NCBI RefSeq assembly: GCF_963677945.1
Contig: NZ_OY782578.1
Span: 3,439,258 to 3,503,257, forward strand
Length of the DNA stretch: 64,000 nucleotides
Direction of reading: 5' to 3'
Source of the DNA: an uncultured Bacteroides sp.
Lineage (GTDB): Bacteria; Bacteroidota; Bacteroidia; Bacteroidales; Bacteroidaceae
Positions 1 to 7,572 of this stretch are shown in pieces. The translations under genes and the position numbers were made by a program. How positions within the stretch are numbered: the stretch's first letter is position 1; each line of letters starts with the position of its first letter. A model generated the notes under the pieces. It was given only the letters and a program-made list of their open reading frames with translations. It was not told the DNA's origin and ran no database searches.

Positions 1-33
1 AGCAAGCAAATAATTTGTTTCAAGATTATAAGT

Positions 34-76
34 AAATCGTGTAAGCCTGTTTTATAGCTTACACGATTTCTTTTTA
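34..76 (+). terminator. Rho-independent terminator of an upstream gene
   Basis: A perfect 13-bp stem (34-46 with 57-69) with a 10-nt loop is followed by a C and a run of T. It would end transcription of a plus-strand gene lying before the window; mtgA begins just after it. Confidence 0.8.
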
Positions 77-107
77 TAATGATAGTAAAAATCAATATCC
101 ATTAAAT

Positions 108-803
108 ATGGTAAAAAAGAAAGTCCTCCATATCCTTAGGAATCTTATTATTGCATTCTTTGGATCAACAATTTTAGTTACGTTAATCTACCGTTTTGTT
201 CCTGTATATGTTACTCCATTAATGATAATCAGGTGCATGGAACAGATGAAAGATGGTGAAGAAATTAAACTAAAACATACATGGGTCCCCTTTGAAAAGA
301 TTTCAAAGCATCTGCCAATGGCAGTTATCTCATCTGAAGATAACAAGTTTGCCACTCACAACGGATTTGATTTTGAAGCAATTCAACTCGCCATAGAAGA
401 GAGTCAGGAAGGAAAAAGAAACAGAGGAGCAAGTACTATCAGCCAGCAAACAGCCAAAAATGTTTTTCTATGGCCAGAATCTTCATGGTTGAGAAAAGGT
501 TTTGAGGTTTATTTCACAGTTCTTATTGAAACTCTATGGCCTAAACAACGCATTATGGAAGTATACTTAAACTCCATAGAGATGGGAAAAGGTATTTATG
601 GAGCAGAAGCAACTGCCAGATACAAATTCCATACCACAGCAAAGAAACTTAGCAGAGGACAATGCGCCTTAATCGCAGCAACTTTACCTAACCCTATAAA
701 ATTCGATTCAGCTAATCCATCCAGGTATATTCTCAGACGTCAAGCCAAAATATTGAGGGTTATGCAATTAATACCTAAATTTCCTCCTGCTAAAAAAGGA
801 TAA
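108..803 (+). CDS. mtgA: Monofunctional peptidoglycan glycosyltransferase (GT51)
   Basis: This 231-residue protein should polymerise lipid II into glycan strands at the outer face of the inner membrane, without a transpeptidase domain. One membrane anchor spans about residues 8-30. The GT51 domain follows, with the SSEDNKF motif (catalytic Glu77), the RGASTISQQ motif (106-114) and the EVYLN.IEMG motif (151-160) that precedes the family's GIYGAEAAA-type segment. The length matches stand-alone MtgA proteins. The start at 108 gives a short basic N-terminus before the anchor. The next gene follows after 24 bases and is probably co-transcribed. Function is by family; no odd residues were seen. Confidence 0.93.
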   Translation: MVKKKVLHILRNLIIAFFGSTILVTLIYRFVPVYVTPLMIIRCMEQMKDGEEIKLKHTWVPFEKISKHLPMAVISSEDNKFATHNGFDFEAIQLAIEESQEGKRNRGASTISQQTAKNVFLWPESSWLRKGFEVYFTVLIETLWPKQRIMEVYLNSIEMGKGIYGAEATARYKFHTTAKKLSRGQCALIAATLPNPIKFDSANPSRYILRRQAKILRVMQLIPKFPPAKKG

Positions 804-827
804 TTGAGTCTCTATTTATTATAACCT

Positions 828-2072
828 ATGAAAAAACTGCTAATATTATGTGTATTTCTGATTACTGCTTTGTTTGTCAAAGCACAGAGAAATGAAGTTT
901 TCTCGCCTAACATTCAAAGCTTACAGATAAAGGTTAACGATAACTGGCTTGCACCTCCAATCGTTAACCTGAATTCTGATGATGTATTAGAAGTCTCTTT
1001 TGATGAGCTATCGCACGAATATCACCGTTTTCAATATGTTATCTCACATCACAATGCAGACTGGACTCCTTCCGGATTAAACGAAATTGAATTTCTGGAA
1101 GGTTTTAATAATAGTCCTATTGAAGACTATCAGAATTCATTAAATACTACGATGCTATACACGCATTATCGAGTATCTTTCCCTAACGAGCAAGTTAAAC
1201 TAAAAGCCTCAGGAAACTATATTATTACTATTTTTGATGATAATGATAATTCAAAACCTGTATGTAAAGCTTGTTTCTCTGTTATAGAAAAGAAAGTAAC
1301 AGTTTCGGCAACAATAAGCAGCAATACTGATATAGATAATAACAAATCACATCAACAGGTTTCTTTCAATGTTAATTATAACGGATATAATATCCGTAAT
1401 CCCCAAAGTGAGGTGAAAATAAAAGTTATGCAAAATCTGCGAGAGGATAATTGTGTGACTAATCTATTGCCTTCATATATTAGTGCAAATGAACTAAAAT
1501 ATGAGCATAATAAGAATCTGATTTTTGATGCGGGGAATGAATACAGACGTTTTGAAATGGTTAGCGTAAAATATGCAGCACAAGGTATTCAAAGAATTAA
1601 GTTTTTTGATCCGTATTATCATGTAACTTTAATCCCGGATGAGCTAAGAACAAAAAACTACAGCTATGATCAAGACCAGAACGGACGTTGCCTGGTACGA
1701 TATGATTGGGCTACTAATAATGATATCGAAGCAGACTATTTACTAGTTCACTTTTCTCTTCCATGGAAAGACGAATTACCGGAGGGGAATTTCTATTTGC
1801 AGGGAGCATTTACTCACGACAACTTAACTGATAATTATTGTTTGAAATACAACCCTGAAACGAAAGCCTTTGAGACTATTCAACTGCTAAAACAGGGAGC
1901 ATATAACTATCAGTACCTTTTTGTGCCTACTAATAGCAATAAAACGACAACTGCTCTCACCGAAGGAAATTACTATGAAACAGAAAATGAATATCTGATA
2001 TTAGTATATCATCGTCCTTTCGGGGAAAGATATGACCGATTGATTGGAGTGCAACAAGTTTATTTCAAATAA
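828..2072 (+). CDS. DUF5103 / type IX secretion plug-domain protein
   Basis: The 414-residue protein starts with a clear signal peptide (about residues 1-19, ending LFVKAQ) and has no further membrane segment, so it is exported. The body resembles the Bacteroidetes family DUF5103, now named for a type IX secretion system plug domain: an N-terminal beta-rich part with the pattern YHRFQY and HHNADW, and a C-terminal half ending in the conserved YHRPFGERYDRLIG segment. The role in T9SS is known only for relatives, and gut Bacteroides often carry this protein without a full T9SS, so the function here is open. It is downstream of mtgA and ends at a strong bidirectional terminator. Confidence 0.75.
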   Translation: MKKLLILCVFLITALFVKAQRNEVFSPNIQSLQIKVNDNWLAPPIVNLNSDDVLEVSFDELSHEYHRFQYVISHHNADWTPSGLNEIEFLEGFNNSPIEDYQNSLNTTMLYTHYRVSFPNEQVKLKASGNYIITIFDDNDNSKPVCKACFSVIEKKVTVSATISSNTDIDNNKSHQQVSFNVNYNGYNIRNPQSEVKIKVMQNLREDNCVTNLLPSYISANELKYEHNKNLIFDAGNEYRRFEMVSVKYAAQGIQRIKFFDPYYHVTLIPDELRTKNYSYDQDQNGRCLVRYDWATNNDIEADYLLVHFSLPWKDELPEGNFYLQGAFTHDNLTDNYCLKYNPETKAFETIQLLKQGAYNYQYLFVPTNSNKTTTALTEGNYYETENEYLILVYHRPFGERYDRLIGVQQVYFK

Positions 2073-2083
2073 AAACAAAAAAA

Positions 2084-2118
2084 GCGGTAGTCACTTTGTA
2101 AATTGAAGTGACTACCGC
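2084..2118. terminator. Bidirectional terminator between convergent genes
   Basis: A perfect 13-bp stem (2084-2096 with 2106-2118) encloses a 9-nt loop. A run of A precedes it and a T-rich stretch follows, so it can serve both the plus-strand DUF5103 gene and the minus-strand OadA-like gene. Confidence 0.85.
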
Positions 2119-2152
2119 CTTACTATTTTATCACAAAATCTTATTACTTATT

Positions 2153-3928
2153 TTATGCAAACAACTCTATTCTTTCTATATAAGCAAGAATATCCCCCTT
2201 GTTTACATGAGCTCCTTGTTTCACACAGACTTCAACGATGCGACCTGAAAAATTGGCAGGGATCTTATCATAAGTTCCCCATAAAGTACCAATATAGCAA
2301 AATGTTTCTTCTGGATAGAATTTCTGACCAATAGCCGGAGGAGTAGATCCTGATTCAAAACTTGCATCCCAAAATATTTGTCCTTTTTCAAGAGCTGTAA
2401 TTGGTTCAGCTTTAGCACGCTTCAATTTCTTTATATCCTCTTCAGTAAAGCCATTCTTTTGCATTTCTGCATCTTTCGCTCTTTGTAATTCATCTTCGAA
2501 GCGTTTCTTTGCTATACCGGAACGATAATCACGATATTGACGATCATGCATAGCCAGTTCGAACAGTTCTTCATTATCCGGACCATATTTCCATCCATTG
2601 TCATCCATTTCTTTCTTATACGTATCCAAAGCATCAGGGAAATTATCTTGAGGATTCTCGTCAGAAAATTCATATCCTTTTGATTTAGCCAACTCAATAA
2701 TTTCCGGAGCAAGTTCACCTGGTAATTTACCGCTCTTACCCAAAATCATATCCCAGGTATGAGTATCAATCATAGTCCAGCGTTCTTCACCTTTAACCAT
2801 CTGCATAACATTCATCAATGCAACATTCTTCACATACTGGCTAAATGGAGTAACCAAAGGAGGATAACCTAATTTTGGCCATACGTAAGCTACTTCATCA
2901 AAAAGCATCACCAATAGATCATCAATATTAAGTTCATTTTGGTTCTTGCTTTTCAAATACATATTAATTCCGGATTGAACACCCTTTAAATCGGCCATCA
3001 TTGATCCCATCATACCTCCTGGTAGTCCACTGCCAATAAGCAATGAAGAAGTATGTTTATTTGTAGGATCGATAAAATATCCAAGGAAGTCATCAATAAA
3101 CTCTTGTGTTAAACTACGAGCCTTCATGTAAGCCTTCATATTGATTTCAGGAACCTGGAAACCGGCATCTTTCAACATAGCCTGAACAGACAATACGTCT
3201 GGATGAACTTTTCCCCAAGACAATGGCTCCATAGCAACATCAATAATATCAGCACCGTTTTCGCAAACTTCAAGAATAGAAGCCATAGAAAAACCAGGAC
3301 CAGAATGTCCGTGGTACTGAACAATAACCTCTGGATGTTTGTCCTTTATTGCTTTTACTAATTTTCCAAGCATTACAGGACGACCAATACCTGCCATATC
3401 CTTTAAACAAATCTCAGGAGCTCCTGCTGCAATTAGCCGTTCTGCAATATTTGCATAATACTCTACCGTATGTACCGGAGAGAAAGTAATACAAAGTGAA
3501 GCCTGAGGAATCATGCCTGCCTCCAAAGCATAAGTAATTGACGGAATGAGATTTCTCACATCATTTAAACCACAAAAAATACGAGTAATATCAACGCCCT
3601 GTGCCTTCTTTACTTTATACATTAGTTTACGAACGTCAGCAGGGACCGGATACATACGTAGCCCGTTCAATCCACGGTCGAGCATATGGGTTTGAATACC
3701 AACTTCATTTAATGGTTTCGTGAAAGTCCTAACTGCATTATTTGGGTTCTCACCGTACAATAAGTTTACTTGTTCAAAAGCTCCTCCGTTGGTCTCCACG
3801 CGAGCAAAACATCCCATTTCAATAATTAGTGGTGCAATTCTTGCCAATTGATCAGCCCTTGGTTGATACTTTCCGGAAGATTGCCACATATCCCGGTAAA
3901 GCAGGCTAAATTTAATTTCTTTTTTCAT
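2153..3928 (-). CDS. Divergent OadA/pyruvate-carboxylase-B-like protein lacking the biotin lysine
   Basis: The 591-residue protein has the order of OadA / pyruvate carboxylase subunit B: an HMGL-like TIM barrel (about 5-270), a PYC_OADA-type middle region (about 275-480), a charged linker, and a biotinyl-like domain (about 520-591). Retained features are the metal-site Asp13, the His206-x-His208 pair and the CLKDMAG segment with Lys176 (the residue carbamylated in the family). Changed features are: the usual RDxHQS reads RDMWQS; the catalytic Thr position in the GxTSQP segment appears as Lys240 in WGKVHP; and the biotin motif EAMKM reads ERIEL, placing Glu588 where the acceptor Lys should be. 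It therefore cannot be biotinylated in the normal way. It may use another carrier, or be a different aldolase-type enzyme. It stands alone, with its own promoter. Confidence 0.8.
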   Translation of the reverse strand: MKKEIKFSLLYRDMWQSSGKYQPRADQLARIAPLIIEMGCFARVETNGGAFEQVNLLYGENPNNAVRTFTKPLNEVGIQTHMLDRGLNGLRMYPVPADVRKLMYKVKKAQGVDITRIFCGLNDVRNLIPSITYALEAGMIPQASLCITFSPVHTVEYYANIAERLIAAGAPEICLKDMAGIGRPVMLGKLVKAIKDKHPEVIVQYHGHSGPGFSMASILEVCENGADIIDVAMEPLSWGKVHPDVLSVQAMLKDAGFQVPEINMKAYMKARSLTQEFIDDFLGYFIDPTNKHTSSLLIGSGLPGGMMGSMMADLKGVQSGINMYLKSKNQNELNIDDLLVMLFDEVAYVWPKLGYPPLVTPFSQYVKNVALMNVMQMVKGEERWTMIDTHTWDMILGKSGKLPGELAPEIIELAKSKGYEFSDENPQDNFPDALDTYKKEMDDNGWKYGPDNEELFELAMHDRQYRDYRSGIAKKRFEDELQRAKDAEMQKNGFTEEDIKKLKRAKAEPITALEKGQIFWDASFESGSTPPAIGQKFYPEETFCYIGTLWGTYDKIPANFSGRIVEVCVKQGAHVNKGDILAYIERIELFA

Positions 3929-3974
3929 TGTAAAGCGCTATATAAGATTATAAAAGTTTATTAAAATGCTATTG

Positions 3975-3982
3975 CAAAGATA
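3975..3982 (-). promoter_or_regulatory. Promoter -7 element of the OadA-like gene
   Basis: On the minus strand this reads TATCTTTG, matching the Bacteroidetes -7 consensus TAnnTTTG. It lies about 47 bases before the start codon at 3928. Confidence 0.7.
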
Positions 3983-4145
3983 ACAAATGAATTGACATTA
4001 TGTCAAGGAAATAAATAAAATCGCCATTTTTAAAATATGTTTAATATCATATTTATATTTCAAATTAGAAAAAGAAAGGGAGTAATGCCATTTTTATTAG
4101 AATTACCCCCTTAAATTACCAAAAATATATCATATTTTATAAGCA

Positions 4146-4649
4146 TCATACAAAATCCTTTAATTGTTGTTGCAACCGTTGTCGCGTAAAAAAGATGCGG
4201 CTCTTCACTGTTCCGAGAGGTAAATTTAGTTTATCAGCAATTTCACGATATTTAAAACCAGAAACATGCATAGAAAAAGGTATCTTATATTCTTTTGGCA
4301 ATGAATTAACTACTCTATGAATTTCTTTAATATCATAAGCTCCTTCAGTGCTATCGAAGCCTGAATCTTGTGATTGATTAAGATGGTACATATTCTCTGT
4401 CTGATCAACGAATGTTTGATCTCTCATCACCTTCCGATAATTATTAATGAATATATTACGCATTATAGTATACATCCACCCCTTAAAGTTGGTATCGGGT
4501 GTAAATTTGTCTTCGTTGTCGAGTGCTTTCAAGGATGTTTCCTGCAATAAATCATTTGCTTCTTCCCTGTTTGCTGTTAATTTATACGCAAAGCGAAGTA
4601 GTTCGTCCTGTACTCCCAGCAGATCACTTTTAAAATTTAAACTTTTCAT
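4146..4649 (-). CDS. ECF-family RNA polymerase sigma factor
   Basis: This 167-residue protein has the two-domain layout of group 4 sigma factors. Region 2 spans about residues 10-80 (LLRFAYKLTANREEANDLLQET, then the core-binding and promoter-melting helices with WMYTIMRN). Region 4 spans about 110-165, with the helix-turn-helix reading YREIADKLNLPLGTVKSRIFFTR in parts. No anti-sigma gene is adjacent on either side, which is unusual for ECF factors, although many Bacteroides ECF factors are orphans. The target regulon cannot be read from the sequence. There is no clear -7 element upstream. Confidence 0.9.
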   Translation of the reverse strand: MKSLNFKSDLLGVQDELLRFAYKLTANREEANDLLQETSLKALDNEDKFTPDTNFKGWMYTIMRNIFINNYRKVMRDQTFVDQTENMYHLNQSQDSGFDSTEGAYDIKEIHRVVNSLPKEYKIPFSMHVSGFKYREIADKLNLPLGTVKSRIFFTRQRLQQQLKDFV

Positions 4650-4792
4650 AACTTTGCTTATTTGTGTTAATACTGTTTTTACTTGTTACAATATTATATA
4701 AAATAAGTGTGTTAGATAGCCCAAATTCTATCAGCAATTGGGGGGTATATTATTAATAACAATTTTCGCACCGTTAAATAACAGTTTTCAGG

Positions 4793-5401
4793 TCATTCTC
4801 CCTTTAACTTCGGTAAACAGATATTATATTTTACTGCAAGAATTCTTGTGAGAAAAACACTAAAACCACTGATACATTGTATCAACATACTGTCCAGATT
4901 CATAAAAGAGCAGCCCCAGAACACCAATCCTCCCACTATACAGGCCATTGCATAGATTTCTTTTCTAAAAATAAGTGGAATCTCGTTAATAAAGATATCA
5001 CGAATCACTCCACCTGCAGCACCTGTAATACTTCCCATTACAATAGCAACCCAAAAAGGAAAACCTAAAGCTATAGTTTTTTCTACTCCGACAACGGTAA
5101 AAAGAGCAAGACCAATGGAGTCGAAAAGAAAAAATGTGTTATGTAAATGAACTAATTGTTTGCCAAAAACTACCACCCAGAATAAGGCCAGGGCAGAACA
5201 AATAAGATAAACCGGATTTGTCATCCAAAAAGGTGTTACATCAAGAAGAACATCACGGATGGTTCCACCGCCAATAGCAGTAACCAATCCAACAACATAA
5301 GCACCAAACCAGTCGAATTGTTTGGCAGAAGCTAAACGTATGCCACTAATGGCAAAAGCAAAAGTTCCGAAGAATTCTATAATCTGAACAAATGTAGGCA
5401 T
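4793..5401 (-). CDS. TRIC-type (UPF0126/YicG) cation channel family protein
   Basis: The 202-residue membrane protein has about seven hydrophobic segments and two copies of the UPF0126 repeat. Each repeat carries a glycine-rich motif followed by RD: GGGTIRDVLL in the first and AGGVIRDIFI in the second. Prokaryotic members are trimeric cation channels; the ion and role here are not known. I place the start at the ATG at 5401 (MPTFVQ), which begins directly at the first membrane helix. An upstream in-frame ATG at 5452 would add a poorly conserved 17-residue tail and lies in the divergent promoter region shared with wecB. Confidence 0.85.
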   Translation of the reverse strand: MPTFVQIIEFFGTFAFAISGIRLASAKQFDWFGAYVVGLVTAIGGGTIRDVLLDVTPFWMTNPVYLICSALALFWVVVFGKQLVHLHNTFFLFDSIGLALFTVVGVEKTIALGFPFWVAIVMGSITGAAGGVIRDIFINEIPLIFRKEIYAMACIVGGLVFWGCSFMNLDSMLIQCISGFSVFLTRILAVKYNICLPKLKGE

Positions 5402-5480
5402 AATCCCATTTTTTTTGCAAAGAAACAAATAAAGAATTAAATTATGAATCAAATAAGAAAAAAGTAAGTTGATTTATATC

Positions 5481-5508
5481 TTGAATTATGAAAGAAAGTG
5501 TACTTTTG
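5481..5508 (+). promoter_or_regulatory. Promoter of wecB
   Basis: TTG at 5481-5483 is followed after 17 bases by TACTTTTG at 5501-5508, which fits the Bacteroidetes -33/-7 pattern. Transcription should begin near 5513-5516, downstream of an in-frame ATG at 5488, so wecB must use the later ATG at 5539. Confidence 0.7.
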
Positions 5509-5538
5509 CTGCCTAAAAGAACAACATATATTATAGAC

Positions 5539-6627
5539 ATGAAAATTACTATTGTTGCAGGGGCACGCCCCAACTTTATGAAGATTGCTCCAATCATGCA
5601 TGCTATTGATAATGCCAGAGAGCAAGGGAAAGAAATCTCATATAGAGTAATATATACTGGATCAGCTAATGATACAAGTTTGGATCCTTCTCTTTTTGCT
5701 GATTTGAATATAAAAAAGCCGACTGCATACTTGGAAATAGGTTTTGAAAACCTTACTGAACGGGCAGGAGGAATTATGCTGGCTTTTGAAAAAGAACTAA
5801 AAGAAAATCCAACCAATATAGTATTAGTCGTTGACGATTTAACTTCAACTATGGCGTGCGCTATTGTTGCTAAAAAGCAAAATGTAAAAGTTGCTCACCT
5901 GGTTGCAGGAACACGCTCTTTTGATATGAGTATGCCTAAAGAAGTGAACCGAATGATTACCGATGGACTTTCTGATTATCTGTTTACAGCAGGAATGGGT
6001 GCAAACCGTAACCTGAATCAAACAGGAGCAGAGAATGAACAGGTTTTTCTTGTAGGAAATATCCTGATGGACTCTCTAAGATATAATCGTCACAGGTTTA
6101 TAAAGCCTGCTACATTTGGTGTTTTAGGATTAAAAGAACAGAACTATATTCTTTTAACAATCAATCGCCATGCGTTGATTGAAAATAAAGAGAATTTCAA
6201 AGAGCTAATTGAGCGTTTAATTTCTGAAGCCAAAGGTACTCCTATTGTTGCTCCGTTACATACATACGTACGTGATGTGATAAGCGAGCTTAATATAAAA
6301 GCTCCTAATTTACACATTCTTCCTCCTCAAAGCTATCTTTCATTTGGTTATCTGACCAGCAAAGCCAAAGCAATAGTTACAGACTCCGGTAATGTAGCTG
6401 AAGAAGCAACATTCCTTGGAATTCCATGTATTACATTAAATAACTATGTTGAGCATCCTGAAACCTGCTCTATCGGTACTAACGAATTAGTTGGTGAAAG
6501 CCCGGAACAACTTGGTGCTGCAATTGAAAAAATAATGAAAGGCGAATGGAAACAAGGAAGTCTTCCTGAAAGATGGGATGGAAGAACAGCCGACAGAATT
6601 GTTCAGACTTTGCTTCAACTGGTATAA
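5539..6627 (+). CDS. wecB: UDP-N-acetylglucosamine 2-epimerase (non-hydrolysing)
   Basis: The 362-residue protein interconverts UDP-GlcNAc and UDP-ManNAc in the cytoplasm, the first step to ManNAc-type sugars in surface polysaccharide. It has the GT-B-like fold of the family, beginning with VAGARPNFMKIAPI and later showing the HLVAG and TDSGNVAEEA segments (part of the nucleotide site). The length is normal. The start at 5539 is chosen because the conserved N-terminus begins there and the promoter lies between it and the upstream ATG. It is a single gene bounded by a terminator. A nucleotide-sugar dehydrogenase that could use its product family lies 22 kb away. Confidence 0.92.
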   Translation: MKITIVAGARPNFMKIAPIMHAIDNAREQGKEISYRVIYTGSANDTSLDPSLFADLNIKKPTAYLEIGFENLTERAGGIMLAFEKELKENPTNIVLVVDDLTSTMACAIVAKKQNVKVAHLVAGTRSFDMSMPKEVNRMITDGLSDYLFTAGMGANRNLNQTGAENEQVFLVGNILMDSLRYNRHRFIKPATFGVLGLKEQNYILLTINRHALIENKENFKELIERLISEAKGTPIVAPLHTYVRDVISELNIKAPNLHILPPQSYLSFGYLTSKAKAIVTDSGNVAEEATFLGIPCITLNNYVEHPETCSIGTNELVGESPEQLGAAIEKIMKGEWKQGSLPERWDGRTADRIVQTLLQLV

Positions 6628-6687
6628 ATTAAACGAGAATACATAAAAAATACACTGCTATTTGATTCTTGTTATCTATAATATTTA

Positions 6688-6735
6688 AAGAGCCATTTTT
6701 TTATCTGATAAACAGATAGAAAATGGCTCTTTTAT
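6688..6735 (+). terminator. Terminator of wecB
   Basis: A long hairpin with outer arms AAAGAGCCATTTT-like (6688-6699 with 6720-6731) and inner arms TATCTG/CAGATA is followed by T-rich sequence. Confidence 0.8.
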
Positions 6736-7124
6736 TGTGGATAGAAATTAATCAAGTTATTATTCAGAACTTTCAATCTTTAAATTCAAGCTATTAATAT
6801 TTCGTCTGTAACGTTAGATCTGCACAATGTTCCTGCAATGCTAATGAACCTCCACTTTTGGAATTCTTATAAATAAAGAGTTTATGATTGCTAGAAAGAG
6901 CATTTAACTGCGCGGAAAAAAACATCACTTTTTTGTATTTATAGGGGGTGGAAATAATTTTTCCGCAGCTTATAATCAACCTGTTAGGCAAAAAAGTAAA
7001 ACGTATTGTCAGAAAACAACCTTATATTTTTCTATTTATAAGTAGTCATTTGAGTTAAAAAGTGTTTCATCCCTCATTTTCAATAAAATATAAAGTCTAA
7101 AAACGTTCCTATTTAGAATTATAG
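6736..7124. other. Non-coding gap with an inverted repeat
   Basis: No convincing gene is seen in this AT-rich stretch between the wecB and marR terminators. It holds an inverted repeat with arms GCGGAAAAA (near 6912) and TTTTTCCGC (near 6958), about 37 bases apart. A 65-codon minus-strand frame here needs a TTG start and shows no known motif. Confidence 0.5.
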
Positions 7125-7168
7125 CAAAAAAGCACGGTGGAATCAATAAGACCAACGTGCTTTTTTTA
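7125..7168 (-). terminator. Terminator downstream of the marR-like gene
   Basis: Arms AAAAAAGCACG and CGTGCTTTTTT enclose a loop of about 20 bases with an A tract on one side and a T tract on the other, so it can act on both strands. It lies just past the stop of the minus-strand marR-like gene. Confidence 0.75.
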
Positions 7169-7191
7169 TCTAAAGAAAGAAATGTCTCTAG

Positions 7192-7566
7192 CTATTCCTC
7201 ATCACAATGTCCAAGGACAGGTTGCAATATTTCTGGTAAAACAAGACCCTTACATTTTATCTGCGACAAAACCTTCTTTCCCTCTTTATTCAGATTAAAG
7301 TACATTTGTCGCTTATCATTTTCTCCCAGACTACGTTCAATAAACATCTTCTGTTCAACAGATCTTATCACTTTAGAACAGTGAGATGATGTCATCCCGG
7401 TCTTTTCAGCAATTTCGGATGCCGACAAACGACCTTCCGAAAGGCAACACAGAGCCATTGCTTCATTTAAACCAACGCCATATTTATCATTCAGCTGCAT
7501 TTCAAGATCATTCATGGCAATATTAATGTCTCTCAGCTGACAGATTACTTTTATCATTTCTTTCAA
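7192..7566 (-). CDS. MarR-family transcriptional regulator
   Basis: This 124-residue protein has the winged helix-turn-helix of the MarR family: a recognition region around residues 48-75 (SASEIAEKTGMTSSHCSKVIRSVE) and a wing (ERSLGENDKRQMYFNLNKEGKK). It is somewhat shorter than usual, lacking part of the C-terminal dimerisation helix. It is the last gene of a two-gene operon, 6 bases behind the four-module sulfur-redox gene, and probably controls it: repeated TTCYAATRRAA sites flank the operon promoter. Cys residues at about 41, 57 and 84 could sense thiol or persulfide state, but this is inference. Confidence 0.85.
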   Translation of the reverse strand: MKEMIKVICQLRDINIAMNDLEMQLNDKYGVGLNEAMALCCLSEGRLSASEIAEKTGMTSSHCSKVIRSVEQKMFIERSLGENDKRQMYFNLNKEGKKVLSQIKCKGLVLPEILQPVLGHCDEE

Positions 7567-7572
7567 TTATTA

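Noticed and set aside
5442-5816. 124-codon minus-strand frame overlapping wecB
   Set aside because: It is antisense to a well-supported gene and has no recognised features.
6794-6991. 65-codon minus-strand frame in the gap after wecB
   Set aside because: It needs a TTG start, shows no motif or signal, and lies across an inverted repeat; coding is not supported.
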